NCBI GenBank assembly: GCA_951394405.1
Contig: OX596338.1
Span: 1,364,001 to 1,428,000, forward strand
Direction of reading: 5' to 3'
DNA: 64,000 nucleotides
Source of the DNA: Coprinellus micaceus
Taxonomy: Eukaryota; Basidiomycota; Agaricomycetes; Agaricales; Psathyrellaceae
The position numbers were made by a program, and so were the translations under genes. This document shows positions 48,613-60,963 of this stretch, piece after piece; position 1 is the first letter of the stretch; the number at the start of each line of letters is the position of its first letter. The notes beneath the pieces are model-generated. The model ran no database searches. It saw only the letters and a program-made list of their open reading frames with translations, and was not told where the DNA came from.

Positions 48613-48708
48613 CGTATCATACACTGCGCTGAATATCCCCGCTGAATATGTTTGCCCAGTGTGTTGAGAGGATCGTACGCCATTGCCATCACAGAAGACT
48701 GCTTGCCG

Positions 48709-51055
48709 CTACCGATATATAATCACAACCTGTTCCCCATAGTCTCCATCACCTTCGCCGCCTCCCAGAGCCACCAGCCACTCCTCCAACTGCGGCCATC
48801 CGACATTCAACCGGACTCCAACCTCATCCGTATGATGCTCACCATCCAGGAGCGGTAAGAGTTCTTTGGGATAGAGAGTCGCAGCATTTATGCCCATTGG
48901 TGTAGACGGTCCTCGGGCACGCGATGGTGTCAACGTCAACTTCGGCATCACAGGTGACGGCGGAGGGTTGGCTATAGGAGGATTAGCAAACGATGACCGC
49001 CTCGAATCCCTAGCCCCAGCGTCCATACTCCTTCGCTCGTGATAGGCACGACCGGCTGTCGTTGGAGGGCTCGAAGGGGGGTAAGCCCTGGTTGTGGCCA
49101 CAGATGCGACACTGGCAGTGGTGGTCGCGCTCCCGATCACGGTCGAGTAAGAACCACCTAACGAGTTAGGTATTGTCGCGCTTGGTTGTGAGGCACTAGG
49201 CAAGGCAGAATCGTCCTTATGTTGCGAAAAGTGCATCCATGAGGTCCTCGGACTGTGCATGCCGCTCGGTATGCCGCTACCTCCCTTCTGCGCGTCACGG
49301 TTCCTGAGCTGCTCGAGCACCTTCTCCGCTGCGCTAGCCTTCCGTGGCCGATGCACTGATGCGCTCGCGATCGAATTTGCTGAGGCAAGGGGGGCATCAG
49401 CAGCCAGGGCAGAATCATTTGGAGTCCAGTGGGCAGAGTTTTGCGATATATGGCGGGTGATCTGGTCGGGGGCGGCGGAAATTGGGGACGGAGCCATGGA
49501 AGCAGTGAATGCAGGGAAGCGAAGTGCCGTCGGATTGCTGAGGCTCCAAGCTCGTTTTCTCGCCAAACTGCCGCTGGGCGCAGGATCGAATGCGCTCATG
49601 GGCATACTGTAGCCAGGAGTTTCGAGTCCAGGCTGAGTTTGAGGGGGTATATAAACTGGGTATCGATGAACTCGTCGAAGGAAGCCCTATGCAGTCATAG
49701 GTAAGATTTCATCGTAATAGAGGACGGATCCCATTACCTTGATTACACCGAAGGTGACGAATCGACGAACATCGATCCCATAGGCCTCTACGTTATAAGT
49801 TTTCATCCATTCGTAAAGCATCTTCCCAGTTCTTAATCTGGAATAAAGGTGGAGGAGGTCCGGCCAGTCAGGTATTAGAGTTGCCTTGCCAGTGGGGTCT
49901 CGGACTACATATGGACCACACTCGTCCTTGACGTGGCTTTCGTCGGCGAGCCATTGCATGCTCTTGCAGAGGGTATACATATTGGAGTATTGGAAAATGT
50001 CGATGTTCATGATGACTTGATAAAACAAGAGGTGGCCGATAGCCTGTCGTGTTAAGCGGATGTCACAGTCGGCGAGCTGGGCTATCCGGCTGACATGGTT
50101 TACTCCGTCGATGAACGGACAGACCTATGGAAGAATCGTGGACCGGCGTTGTTTGTCCGATATAAGTGTCACTGACCTTCTTCATAGTGAGATCCCAATT
50201 GTCCTCTATCCTCCTCGTAAGGTTTATCAAGCATAAGGGTACCATCCAGTCCTTGACCTCAGGTGGGTTGGGATAGAAGGGGAAGATCTTGAGTTCAATG
50301 GAGTTGAACTGGTCGATAGGGATAGAGGTCTCCGAGTACGAGTTCAAGTCCTCATACAATTGTTCGAGGATTGCGTGGACCTGGTGTGAGGTTTTGTCTG
50401 AGGATAGGAACCCCGATTCTTCCTGCTGTCAGGTCAAGGCCGTATACAAGGACGAGAAGTGGCTAGTGCTTACTTCACACGACTTCAACACCCTGCTCAC
50501 TTTCCTCACAATAGGCTCATAGCAGCTGAGATCGGCACTCCGTTCAAAGACAAAGCATAGATTGAACCGAAAGTAATTCCGCTTGTACCCTCCAGGCAGC
50601 TGGACGGGGAAGCCGATAATCCGGTGTTGCCTCGTCGAACAGGTAACCAGTCGCCCACAAAGGGCACTGGGCGGTATAACGTACATCGAGATATCGGAGA
50701 AGTTGAACAGTGTTCGATGTGAGGAAAGGGATCGCTTCGGTGGGGAGGGGAATTGGCGACCCCGCCTGCCGAAGTAGTCTGTCGGCGAAGTTACAGAGAC
50801 ACTGGAATTTCGAGACACGAAGTTGGGGGTGTTGGTGTTTGACCTCTGCGCAGAAGAAGACGAGGGCTCTGGAGATGGTGATTTCGACGAGGCATAGTCG
50901 CTCCCAGTGGATGGAGCCTGTTGGGCCGTCGACGAGGAAGCGATGAGGCCTTCAGGCACTTGGTACACGATCTTTGGGCCCGTGGTTTCGTCGAAAATGG
51001 CGTAAAATACTGATTGAATGCGAGGTAAGAAGGAGTCCCCACCGCCATTGTCCAT
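48709..51055 (-). CDS. NPR2: Npr2 (NPRL2), GATOR1/SEACIT subunit
   Basis: Subunit of the GATOR1 (SEACIT) GTPase-activating complex, which turns off TORC1 when amino acids or nitrogen are short. The start at 51055 gives MDNGGGDSFLPRIQSVFYAI, then the longin-type N-terminus FDETTGPKIVYQVPEGLIAS, a Ser-rich insert, TSNTVQLLRYLDV and SRVLKSCE. The conserved middle has FNSIELKIFPFYPNPPEVKD, WMVPLCLINLTRRIEDNWDL, TMKKVCPFIDGVNHVSRIAQ and LADCDIRLTRQAIGHLLFYQ. Later segments are VIMNIDIFQYSNMYTLCKSM, MLYEWMKTYNVEAYGIDVRR and FVTFGVIKGFLRRVHRYPVY. A long Ser/Ala/Pro-rich segment of about 250 residues precedes the final block QLEEWLVALGGGEGDGDYGE and the stop at 48709. Divergent from OGG1, with under 100 bp between starts. 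Confidence 0.92.
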
Positions 51056-51153
51056 GTTCAGCAGTTTTGGCGATGACCGTCGTCGTCGTCGAGGTCGGAG
51101 TCTGTATTCGGCATGCCCTCAACAACGACGCGGTCAATCATGGGCGTTGGCCA

Positions 51154-52570
51154 ATGACTTCCACCATCCCCAAAGGTTTCCATGCTCTACCCATTTCTGT
51201 GGCCCAGTTGTCTCTCGCCGCCGTTCTGAAATGTGGACAGTCCTTTCGCTGGTCAATACTTCGTTTACCATCACCTGGGGAGAACGTCGAGAACGTCGAG
51301 GAACATCCGACACATGAATATCGCCTCTGCCTTAGAGACCGCGTAGTCTGCCTCCGACAGTCCCTGGACAGCCTGTTCTACCGGTCGTATTTCCCGGACC
51401 CTCAGCTAACTCCTGCGGAAGGCACAATCCGAGACGCCGAGACGCTCGCTTGGCTCAGAGACTACTTCCAATTGGAAGTCGACCTCGAGAAGCTGTACGA
51501 AGAATGGGCTCTCAAAGACCCTGTCTTTGGAAAGTTCCAGGACAGATTTCAGGGAATTAGGATGCTCCGGCAGGACCCATGGGAGAATCTTATTTCGTAC
51601 GTCCTTTCATACCCGTGGGCCTTAGTTTCATCTTCACGAACCTTAGGTTCATCTGCTCTTCAAATAACAACATCACTCGAATAACGAAGATGGTCCAGAG
51701 TCTATGCAAGCACTACTCGCCTCCCCTTCTCTCCTTGCCGGATCCTTGCAACCCGGAAGAGTCGTGCACTTACCACCCATTTCCCAACCCTTCAGCCCTG
51801 GCAAAAGCTGACGTCCACACAACTCTGCGGTCGTTGGGCTTTGGCTATCGCGCGGAATATATTCAACGGACGGCCACGATGCTAGTTGACGAACATGGGC
51901 TGTCCCCGCTTTCTTCTGGCCAGAGGGAGCCCTCTGAAATTTGGCTAGAGACCTTGCGTATAACTGACACCACTGGAGCAAGAGAGGAACTTCTCAAATT
52001 CATAGGTGTGGGGAGAAAGGTTGCTGACTGCATCCTTCTCATGAGCTTGGATAAGGTACGTCTGTTACTTCTTTCCATGCCCACCCCCTGCTGATGCAAT
52101 GGACCCATTACAGAGAGAAGTTGTACCAGTCGACACCCATGTCCACCAAATTGCGGTCAAGCATTATGGGCTCAAAGGCTCCGCTGGAAAGACTAACATG
52201 ACCCCGAAGCTCTATGACGATGTTAATGCGAAGCTGCAATCTCTGTGGGGCGACTATGCAGGCTGGGCTCACTCTGTAAGTCGGCACAAACCAAAACAAC
52301 AGGCTTCCATTGCTAATTTCTGCGAAGGTACTATTCACCGCCGACTTGAAGATCTTCTCTAATTATGGCTTGGAGGCGGGGAGTTTGAGTAGCACACCTT
52401 CATCAGCATCACCGACGAAAGCGCTACAAAAGCTGACTTTAGGGCCCTTCGATCACGTACTACCAGCCCCTTCTCCATCTCCTCGAAAACGCAAAGCCAA
52501 CGACACTCCACCAGATCCAATACAAGATGGCCCGCGCCTCACCCGTCGTCGAACGAGGGGTGGGTGTTGA
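51154..52570 (+). CDS. OGG1: 8-oxoguanine DNA glycosylase (Ogg1)
   Basis: Bifunctional DNA glycosylase/lyase that removes 8-oxoguanine opposite cytosine. The chosen start at 51154 gives MTSTIPKGFHALPISVAQLS; the in-frame ATG at 51068 would add a 29-residue leader. Domain blocks are VLKCGQSFRWS, CLRDRVVCLRQSLDSLFYRS, LAWLRDYFQLEVDLEKLYEE, FQGIRMLRQDPWENLIS and, after an intron, FICSSNNNITRITKMVQSLC. The helix-hairpin-helix and active site read ELLKFIGVGRKVADCILLMS and LDKREVVPVDTHVHQIAVKH. They carry the catalytic Lys (in GRKVADC) and Asp (in VDTH). The C-terminus (PSPRKRKANDTPPD, then RLTRRRTRGGC) has likely nuclear localisation signals. Five introns. Identification is secure; the first residue is not. 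Confidence 0.94.
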
Positions 52571-52669
52571 TTATTCCCAATTGCGTACCCCTTTCGGTGT
52601 CATGGGCTATACCGCATTACAGACTACGACAGGAATATAGGGATATCATACATGAGATGAGCCCGGATG

Positions 52670-55600
52670 TTAGTCCTCTTCTTCCAAGACCGCCCCGAGC
52701 TCGTCAAGACAATCAAAGACAATACCGAGGGCGATGAATCCAAAGCTGTTCGCCCCGTCCTTGTCGCTATTCTTCTGAGCAAATTCCCAAGCCCTCCACG
52801 CCCGCTTGAGACCCGCCAGCATCTGGTCGATGCCACTCGGGTTCTTCCCACAAAGATCCTTCTTGACATCCTTGACCAAGGACTCTGCATGCGTCCTCAT
52901 ACGGTATATGCGCTCCTTTCGTAGCCGCTTCTGGGAACACTTAGCCAGAATAGTGCCCGCCAACACCTCCGCCTCTAACAATCGTACTCCCGGTGTGTTA
53001 GAGAGAGTGTGGGTAACGCAGATGTAGTCGAGTTCGCTGACATAGCGGTTGAAGATCCCCTCCACCTCGGCGAAGTCCCCTGACGGCCTTGCAGCTACGC
53101 CCAAACACTCCTTCACATGCGGCATCAGCTTCTGGGAGATGGGATCGGTGAGAGGTTTGAAGTTGCTGGGGCATAGCTTCTTTTCCTCCTCAGAGATTTC
53201 GTCCAGAGTGATTGCGCGGAACATGTACCCCAGCGCTCTTTCGGACCTGTAGTAATCCGTCTCCCTGGGCGCCACCACCTCTGCCGCATGCCAGTCGGGT
53301 TTGCAACGTATGAGTGTACGGGGGAGGTCGAAGCTGTTCAGATCGACAGGTACACCCTGCTTGGGGTAGTCGACAGCCTACAGTCCCTGTTAGAGTAGCT
53401 CTCAACCTAGAAGTCGACAGCGCACCTGAGAACAGAGCGCAGCCAATTTGAGGCAACCAGGATCCTTGAAACCCTCCTTGGACTGGTCCGCGATCACCAG
53501 GAGTCTGTCAGATAGAAGGCCCTGTGGTTTGTGAGCCCCACGCAAGTGTAAGAACTGCAACCGCAGCGTACCAACACGTCTGAGTTTATGTACTCAACAA
53601 CGAAATCGCATATATGCTCAACAGTGCAGTCTTCTTCCAAAGGGTCGAACTTCTGCGCCTCGTAGTTAGCCGGATCGTATGGTTCGTTGGGCAATAAATG
53701 CTCGTTGATAATGACCGCGAAAAGGTCGCTAGTCCCAACCGTAGGGTCATTAGATACCGCCGCGTACGTAGGTTGATAAACCCTCACCCGTCAACATCTC
53801 CACCACCCAAACGGGATGCAAGTGAGCGTTCGCCTTTCAACCCATATGATCAGCGCCTAGGGACTGGACCCTAAAAGGAGTACGTACCGACGGATGGCAG
53901 AACCACAAGGTTTACGAGCCCCCTGAATGCGCAGAAGCTGTCGTCGGGAGGTTTGCCAATCGCGAACACCCTTGCCACTTGAAATACCGTTAGAGGAGGT
54001 CTGGAGCTCGAAACTCAAACCGTCTCACCATCGCCAGGGTGCACGACAGGACTCCTGGAAATCGAGCAAAGCCCTTCGATCCAAGTCGGTTCTTTGTCTT
54101 CCGGTCGTTGGATGCAAACTGTGCAATCCCAGTCGTTATATCACAGACCATGGATCGAATGGAGCGTAACTTGCTTACCGTAAATCTGGTTTTCCTCCAG
54201 GGTATACACATTTTCTTTACCAGCGTTCTTGTACGCTACGCCTTCATCAGCAATCCCGACTAAAAGATAACTTTCAGGAATCGGGATCCGAGCACTATGC
54301 TTGATATCTCGTAGAACATCGGTGATGGCGACGCTGCGCAGCAAGTGAAGAAAAGGCGTATCGATAGAGCGCGACTTCGAGCTGGAAAGGATATCCAAGT
54401 TGAGGTCGCGGAACCTTTGCAGGATCCACTTCAATCTGAAAGGGTTCCCAAGCCCGTGGGCAGAAATAAATCGCCAGAATTCTTCGATGCCGCTGTCTAT
54501 GGTTCTTGCGTCGGCCACGGCCATGTCTTGCAGTTGGATGAACGCATCTTTCTTGGCCCCCAGGTCTTCGAGGAGCATTACCAACGGCCTGAATAAATTA
54601 GGAGGTGAGGTATCCTGAAGGAAGATAAACCCGCCGTACCTATTCAAGTAACAAACATTCGGAACTCGGAAAGCTTGAGCGATCTCGATGTCCGCCTCGT
54701 CGAGTTTCTTGTTCTCGAATTTCCTCATTGAAGGCCTCAAGCGCATATGTATAGGATCTTCTCCCCCCTTCCTTGTCTTGTTGACTCTGTCCATCTCTCT
54801 ATCGACCGCAACCACGCCTTTGTAGCCCAAAAACCGTATCTGGAACTGAAATGAAGGCGACTACGGTCAGTTATCTGCAACCAATCGATGAGCTGGTAGA
54901 ACCACCTACAGCTGACGGAACCAGGTCCCCATATCCCCTCTTGCCCTCGCACATAGCAGACCAGATTCGTTGCGCAAGGTCCTGGGAGATGGTCCCGACA
55001 CCATCTGTGAATACATAGGACTTCATGCACTCTAACTCTGGTTTAATATCAGGAATTTCTTCCCAATTGCGGCGGTGTAGACAAACAGATGGATCGGTCG
55101 CGGTGAACGCCTGGGCAAGACGGGCGGCATACTTTGAGGGGTGCCGCATGAGGTCCGTCCCATGGAAGTCTCCAATGTTGTGGCGAATGTACTCCCCATT
55201 CACGCGGACAGTCTCTCCGGAATCGAGAACATAGTCGAAAGGACATATGAACCAGACCGCATGCTCTCGCAAGGCTGAAGTAGAGTAGGCAAGGAACTCC
55301 CAGGACCGACCAGCAAGCTGGAAACCGCCCTTCAGTATGCCACCGACCCTCTCGCGGAGGAAAGTCGTCCCATCTACTGCCTTATCCCAGCGATACTGAA
55401 GGCGGTCCTCATCCCTGAAATCCACTCGAATAAAGTTGTCCGGAAATTTCTCGTATTGACGAATGATTCGGTTTGACTGGGTCGGATAAGGGCCCTCCAG
55501 GAGCGTCCTAGTGGGTGTAAATGTGACATGGCCGCAACGGAAATTGCCCGACGGCAGGTCGCTGTCCGCGAGGTCGAACACATCACAAACTTCACTGAAG

Positions 55601-56902
55601 ACTTTCATCGGGTGTTCTTGGTTTGCCGGCGTGTTCTTGGTCTGTAGAGCTTGGTTGTACTTTCGAAGGAGTTCGCCCACGAAGACGGACCCTGAGCGCT
55701 GGTGCTTTTGGCAAAGTTTGTAGACCTCTGGAAGGAGCTGTTCAATGAGTTCTGTATGAAGTAGGCCATTACGAAGGAGCGCTTCCATCTGGAATGCCGC
55801 CGACCATGGGAGCTGGGCGAGTATACGGTGGAGCTTCTCCATGCGATTGACGGTAAAAAACCCCATCTTAGTCGTCTCGATGCCTTGATTGGGTCGGAAG
55901 AGGGCGATGAAACGCTGCTTCGGAAGTCCAGCCGTTTCGCACAGGTTGATGAATTCTTCGGCCATATCCTGGTGGTGATCGTTATAGAAAACAATCCTTA
56001 TCTGCGTCGCATAGGGGGCCACGGCGTTGTGCCTCGGATCCAAAGATCCAACCCTCCACTTGTATTTGTTGTTATCGATGGCAGGATTGCCTGTCAGCGT
56101 TCGATGAAGCTCCACGGACTCCATTACCGGGGGAGTTAACGTGTCAAAGCACACATCTGCAGTGTTGTGATGAGTGCAGGTCCGGGGTCCGAGTTCCAAA
56201 GGGATACTCGCATGGTTTTCCGAAATCGTGCCCAACGCCGATCATCCTGATACTGGAAAAGTTGATTGCGATGGTATGACCGATGAGCTCTGTTTGAGAA
56301 TCGCCCAACTGTCGAGCAAGTAGGTCAGACTGTTACAATGGTCAATGATACCAGGATGGCTCAACTGCGATTCTGATGAGCTTGTGGCCGTATTCGAAAC
56401 GTAGGCTTGCGAACCCTTTGGGGGCATAGCTATTCTCCCATTCGACTGAGAAGGACCGTCCCCCAGGGTACTCCTTGCGAAAGAACGTGCCGAACTGGAC
56501 CTGCTCGACCCTGAGGTCGCGTTCCAACGCCCACACCGTCCGCACATGCTTCTCTTCGATGTCGGGGTCGACGAAGGGCGTCTTGGCGAGGGTTGCAACG
56601 ACGTGCTTTGGTGGTGACTTCGCTCCATGTCGGAAATAGAGCTTGTTCTTGGAGATCTTGATGTGATTACCTCTGACATAGCTGAGGAACTTCCTCCCAA
56701 GTACGCCAGTTGGCACTGTCAGAATACCTGTGTGGTTGTGGCCAACTCCAGCTGATTCGTTCGGGTTGAGTTCCACCTTGAAGTTGACGCGCTTTTCCTC
56801 CTCAGATACCGCAAAATCGTCGCCATGGAGGACTTGTGCAATTGCACGAGTCACTGTGAACTCGTTGGCCTCATCGGGGATCCGGAGTATCTCGATGTTC
56901 AT
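52670..56902 (-). CDS. RNA-dependent RNA polymerase (RNA silencing)
   Basis: Cellular RdRP of the QDE-1/RDR type, which makes double-stranded RNA to start or amplify RNA interference. The start at 56902 gives MNIEILRIPDEANEFTVTRA of an N-terminal RRM-like region, then KFLSYVRGNHIKISKNKLYF and EWENSYAPKGFASLRFEYGH. The central part includes QIRIVFYNDHHQDMAEEFIN, NRMEKLHRILAQLPWSAAFQ, NFRCGHVTFTPTRTLLEGPY and SYVFTDGVGTISQDLAQRIW. The catalytic block is QRSLASCLGGGDVDGDLFAV. Its DxDGD triad is assembled by removing a 59-nt intron (53729-53787) that lies inside the Gly codon; without splicing there is an in-frame stop. The C-terminal helical region ends LGAVLEEED at 52670. Over 1,100 residues; no Dicer or Argonaute is in the window. 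A few 3' exon borders are approximate. Confidence 0.91.
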
Positions 56903-57205
56903 AGTGGGTAGAGGTAAGGGGCAGGACGGCAAGGTGATGAAGCCGATAAGGTATTGTGATAGCTTATGGGCTTCTGTCACGGTCAAGAACAAGCCTTCGG
57001 GAGCGTTGGCTCACTGCTCGATCCTTCGATGACTAAGCGACAGCCACGTGCGACGCGTCAGCGCTCGACTTAGCGCCCGCGAACGTGGATCGACGTCGGC
57101 AGGCAGCAGGGGTCAAATATGCATGTCACTGTTAGAAGTCGCGTCAAAACATAATTAGGGGTCAAGCATAGCTCTAGATTGGCGCATGGATACTTTGAGG
57201 TTATC

Positions 57206-58641
57206 CTATGTAGCCGCTTCGTCAAAGTACTCCTCGTCTTCCTCCTCGTCGTGCTCCTCTGCTTCTCCATCGATCTCTCCCCCATAGATTTTGCGCTCAA
57301 GCCTGCGTTGCTCCATGACTCGGGTTGCAAGCGCTAATTGGGAGGGCGCGAGCACAGCCATGTAGGCACAGACCACTCCGACAACCAGACCCCCGAAACC
57401 CCAGCGCATGTGGCCAATATGCCTCTCCTCATCCGACTTATCTGCCACCCGTGGTCGTCGAGCAGTCTTGAAACTGAAAAGAGTTGATGGAAAGAGTGAC
57501 CATAGGGAGTAGCTGTGACGTTCGGTTCTTAATGGGAGAGTATTGGACCCTAAGATTCGGTCTTCGACGTGTTGAGCGTGCGCCATGAGATTTGGATACG
57601 AAGTTGTGACAAGGTCCTTGAGTGTTGCATCAGGATATGGTGGCTTCGTCAGGAGGAGAATCTTCGCGGCAAGGGCAACGTCAAGTGAGGATATCCTACG
57701 GAAATGTCTGTGAGCTATTTCTCCCATTGGATAGAAGAAGTTGCCACGAACCTATCTTCGAAGATATATCTGCTGCTTCCCACTAGACGATCGTAGATAT
57801 CAAGGATAGGTTTTGCTTTCGCAATGATCTGAGAACAGGAATGAAATAATATTGCAGTACTGATGTTACTTGCGCACCTTCTCCCGTATAAACGTCTGTT
57901 GGACCTTCTTCGTGTCGAAGGTTCGCCTTTTCCGTAGCTCTTTCTCGAAGGGCGTCTTTTTCTTCTCTTCTACAGGAGGGAGCTGGGACCACAACCCAGC
58001 TGATTCTAGCCGAGGCTGGTATGCCTCCCTCAGTTTACTTGGGACATAGTATTTCTGCGGAACAGGGAAAATGGTTGCCAGAGCCTTCAGGGTGAGGCCT
58101 TCCCAATTTTCTTCCGAAGCGAAAAGGGCAGATGCCTGCCATAACAAGTCGTTGAGTGAGTCTATACGGGTGGCGCAGAGGGTCGAACTCACAACCAGGT
58201 TCCCCAAGTTCGCCTCGACGTGAGCCTGCCAAGCATTTCTTTGCGACCTAGAGGAAGCTGGTAGGAAGGAGTCTACATCCGCACCAGGGTATGTCGACGT
58301 GTCCGACTGCGCTAGTCCTGCAACGTATCTGACGATGGATGGGTATGACGCAACGACTTCTTGCGCATGCACAAGGAAAGGTAGCTGGCCTATGGCAGGA
58401 ATGCGAGCGTCCGTCAGTTGGAGTATAAAAGCCCTGTTGGCCAACTCACGAACGACTGAAATAGCTACCTACCACTCGGAGAAAGGTCTGGGTCTGTGCA
58501 CTCGACGACATGGAACTTGCCCGGAATTGCGAGCTGCAGGTACATGATTGCGCTCAGGCTGTAAGAGTCGTACGAGGGTAAGTCCCATTGTCCGGGCCAG
58601 ACGTAAAGCTTGACTTCTCCAGCTGGAAGGTTGTGGGCCAT
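57206..58641 (-). CDS. SAM37: mitochondrial SAM-complex subunit Sam37/metaxin
   Basis: Outer-membrane GST-like subunit of the sorting and assembly machinery, which inserts beta-barrel proteins. The chosen start at 58641 gives MAHNLPAGEVKLYVWPGQWD and then LPSYDSYSLSAIMYLQLAIP, GKFHVVECTDPDLSPSGQLP and FLVHAQEVVASYPSIVRYVA of the thioredoxin-like half. The next part has RNAWQAHVEANLGNLVVSST, LYYASE-like helices and RISSLDVALAAKILLLTKPP, PDATLKDLVTTSYPNLMAHA of the GST C-terminal half. A membrane segment (RWGFGGLVVGVVCAYMAVLA) and an acidic tail (EEHDEEEDEEYFDEAAT) end it at 57206. The frame stays open upstream to an ATG at 58794, adding 51 residues that do not resemble the family. Divergent from TAF7. 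Confidence 0.88.
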
Positions 58642-58979
58642 CTTCAAGGTCGTCTTTGGTTTGGAGTCGGGGTCGTGGTCCAAACGCGAACTTTGAAGGC
58701 GTATCGTGACGTAAGGAATGTTCGGAACATCTGCGTCGGCAGCGCCGTCGAGGCTCAAGGCCAAATTACGCTGTCTGACACGGTGGGACGCCATAAGTAT
58801 TGAGACTAGTTCTCGCCATCATCGTCGCGTTGGGGCTGCTCGTCGCGGGGAACAGCGAGCTCGAAATGTCTCAGCTGTCACGTGAGGAACACAGAATTTC
58901 GGGTCGCCCTAAGCGCTGAGTCAAGACCTCTTCCTCTGTCATTCACAGCTACACTCTGCAAACCCCGTCTGTGGCTGCA

Positions 58980-60680
58980 ATGGACGATCTCATCGTCATT
59001 GACGACTTTGAGCACACCCAACCAATATATCGCCGCTCTTCGGATATCCAAAATGCTTCCCAGGCCCATTCGACCCTGGAAGGTGGGACGCCATCATCAA
59101 TGACTTCGCGTTTACGAACCCGCAACTCCAGCTTTAGCACCCCTTCCACCTCCTACGTGCCCGCCATGGAATCCACTGAGCGGACAACGCGTTCGTCCGC
59201 ATCGAAGCCCAAGTTGCAGCCAAAGCTCAAGCTCAAGCTGAGCGACAAGGCCGCGGCGCAGGCTCCTGGAATGTCGTTTCTGGGAGCCTATGACCGCGAG
59301 CTGGATTCGGACGATGAAGACCTATCCTTTGAAGAGCAGTTTATTCTCCGATTACCCCCAGGGGAAGATTTGGAGAAGTTGAGGAAGATGGTCGCGTCCA
59401 GGGAAATGACGAATGACGTCTGGTTCAAGTTCAAGGGTGCGTGACACGAGCACTTCAGGGTGGTAGAGGCGCTTACCGGGTTGAGTAGATTCGAGAAGAG
59501 GGGTCTTTCACATCGGAAACAGTCTATATTCTACAAAGCTGGTCGACTTGCCATGCATAGTGGAATCGCAGAAGACTCTGGACAACAAACAGATGTTCAA
59601 GATTGCAGACATTTGCCAGGTAGGGCCAACCTCTGCATCCTTCTCGACGCCTATAAACTCGCTAGTCCACCTAGATGCTGGTCGTGGAGAACAAAATCAC
59701 AGAGGAAAGCACCGTCACAAGCAACAAGAACTTCAATATCGACGAATTCATCTGGCCACATGGGATAACACCACCACTCCACCATGTCAGGAAACGGAGG
59801 TTTAGAAAGCGAGTCAATCGAAGGGTAAGCCCACACCCTTCTACCTTGGCAAGCGCGCTGTCCAATCGTATGTAGACCATCGAAAGCGTGGAGCAGGAGG
59901 TTGAGCGCTTACTCGACGAGGATGCAATGGCGACGGAGGTCAAGTACGGTGAGTGTTTCCCATTGAGGTAACATGGCATCTCCTCATTCCCCCGTGCAGA
60001 GGTCCTTGAGAATGTCAACCCTGACTTATCAGACTCGGAGTTTATCGAACAAGAAGTACCCCTGGACGCACCAACACCAGCGATATCCGACCTCGGTGAG
60101 GGAATGGGGGGCGATTTGGGAGAAGGCGATGAGGACGAAGGGGCAGAGTCAGAACTTGAGCAGGAGGGCGATATCGATGAAGAGCTGGCAGCCGAGCTGG
60201 ACATGGCTCTGGGCGACGAGGATGAGGGTGCAGCTGACGACGAAGATGATGAAGACGATGAGAGCGAGGAAGACGAAGACGACGACGAAGATGACGAGGA
60301 GGCTGAAGCAAGACATCTCTTGAGCGAGGAAATCCGGGACCTGGAGGCTGCCGTCGCGAAGAAGCAGAATGAAATCGCGGCCTCATCGAACCCTCTGATT
60401 CGGGTATGTAGTCACCTTCGTTCGTATACAGTCCCTAATGGCTTGAACGTTGCAGAAACGATTTGAGGATGCGCTGAAGAAACTGACGGTGGATTTGGAA
60501 ATGAAGCGGTCACAACGAGACGAAATGAGAGAGAAACAGCGCTTGAAGAAAGAAGGGATCCAACCAGGCGCTGGAGATTCAGACGCAGAACAAGGTGGAG
60601 GCGAGGGTGGAGATGACGGCGATGATGACGAGGACTTGTTTGGACCGGACGAAGGGGACGTTGGTATGGATTTGGGCTAA
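58980..60680 (+). CDS. TAF7: TFIID subunit TAF7
   Basis: Subunit of the TFIID general transcription factor, which binds TAF1 and controls its activity at promoters. The start at 58980 gives MDDLIVIDDFEHTQPIYRRS, a Ser/Thr-rich linker (PSTSYVPAMESTERTTRSSA), then SFEEQFILRLPPGEDLEKLR, MVASREMTNDVWFKFK and, in the next exon, DSRRAVFHIGNSLYSTKLVD. After that come LPCIVESQKTLDNKQMFKIA, DICQMLVVENKITEESTVTS, NIDEFIWPHGITPPLHHVRK and RRFRKRVNRRTIESVEQEVE. The EEQFILRLPP and YGITPPLxxxRxRRFRK blocks define TAF7. The C-terminal third is highly acidic (around 60090-60310) and ends EDLFGPDEGDVGMDLG with TAA at 60678-60680. Six introns. Confidence 0.92.
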
Positions 60681-60963
60681 GCAAGCCTTGGGAAGGAGAG
60701 CTACCACGGGGAGAGCCATCTTGGCTTGTAAGATAAGGGGTACATCAACGTATAGAGGCGGTCTGTCTGGAGACTTCCGTTGATTTGGGTTTGTTATATA
60801 CTGACTCCTAGGACAGTCGAAGCGCTTAGGGATGTCCGTCATATCGGAGCTTTGAGTTCAACAAAGAACGTGATATTGCACCCAGCACAGTTGAGTTGAC
60901 TACCCCGGTACACTTCGCATTTCCACCCCCGATAAAGGCCAGTCTTTTGGCATGGTTAATTCG

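Noticed and set aside
48547..48727. Possible last intron of GAA1 joining to an exon near 48660
   Set aside because: Reading straight through gives a hydrophobic end typical of Gaa1 with a stop at 48612, while the spliced version gives a non-hydrophobic tail overlapping the NPR2 3' end.
53775..53795. Apparent in-frame stop after GGGDVDG in the RdRP, suggesting a pseudogene
   Set aside because: A well-formed 59-nt intron at exactly this point restores DVDGD and the frame.
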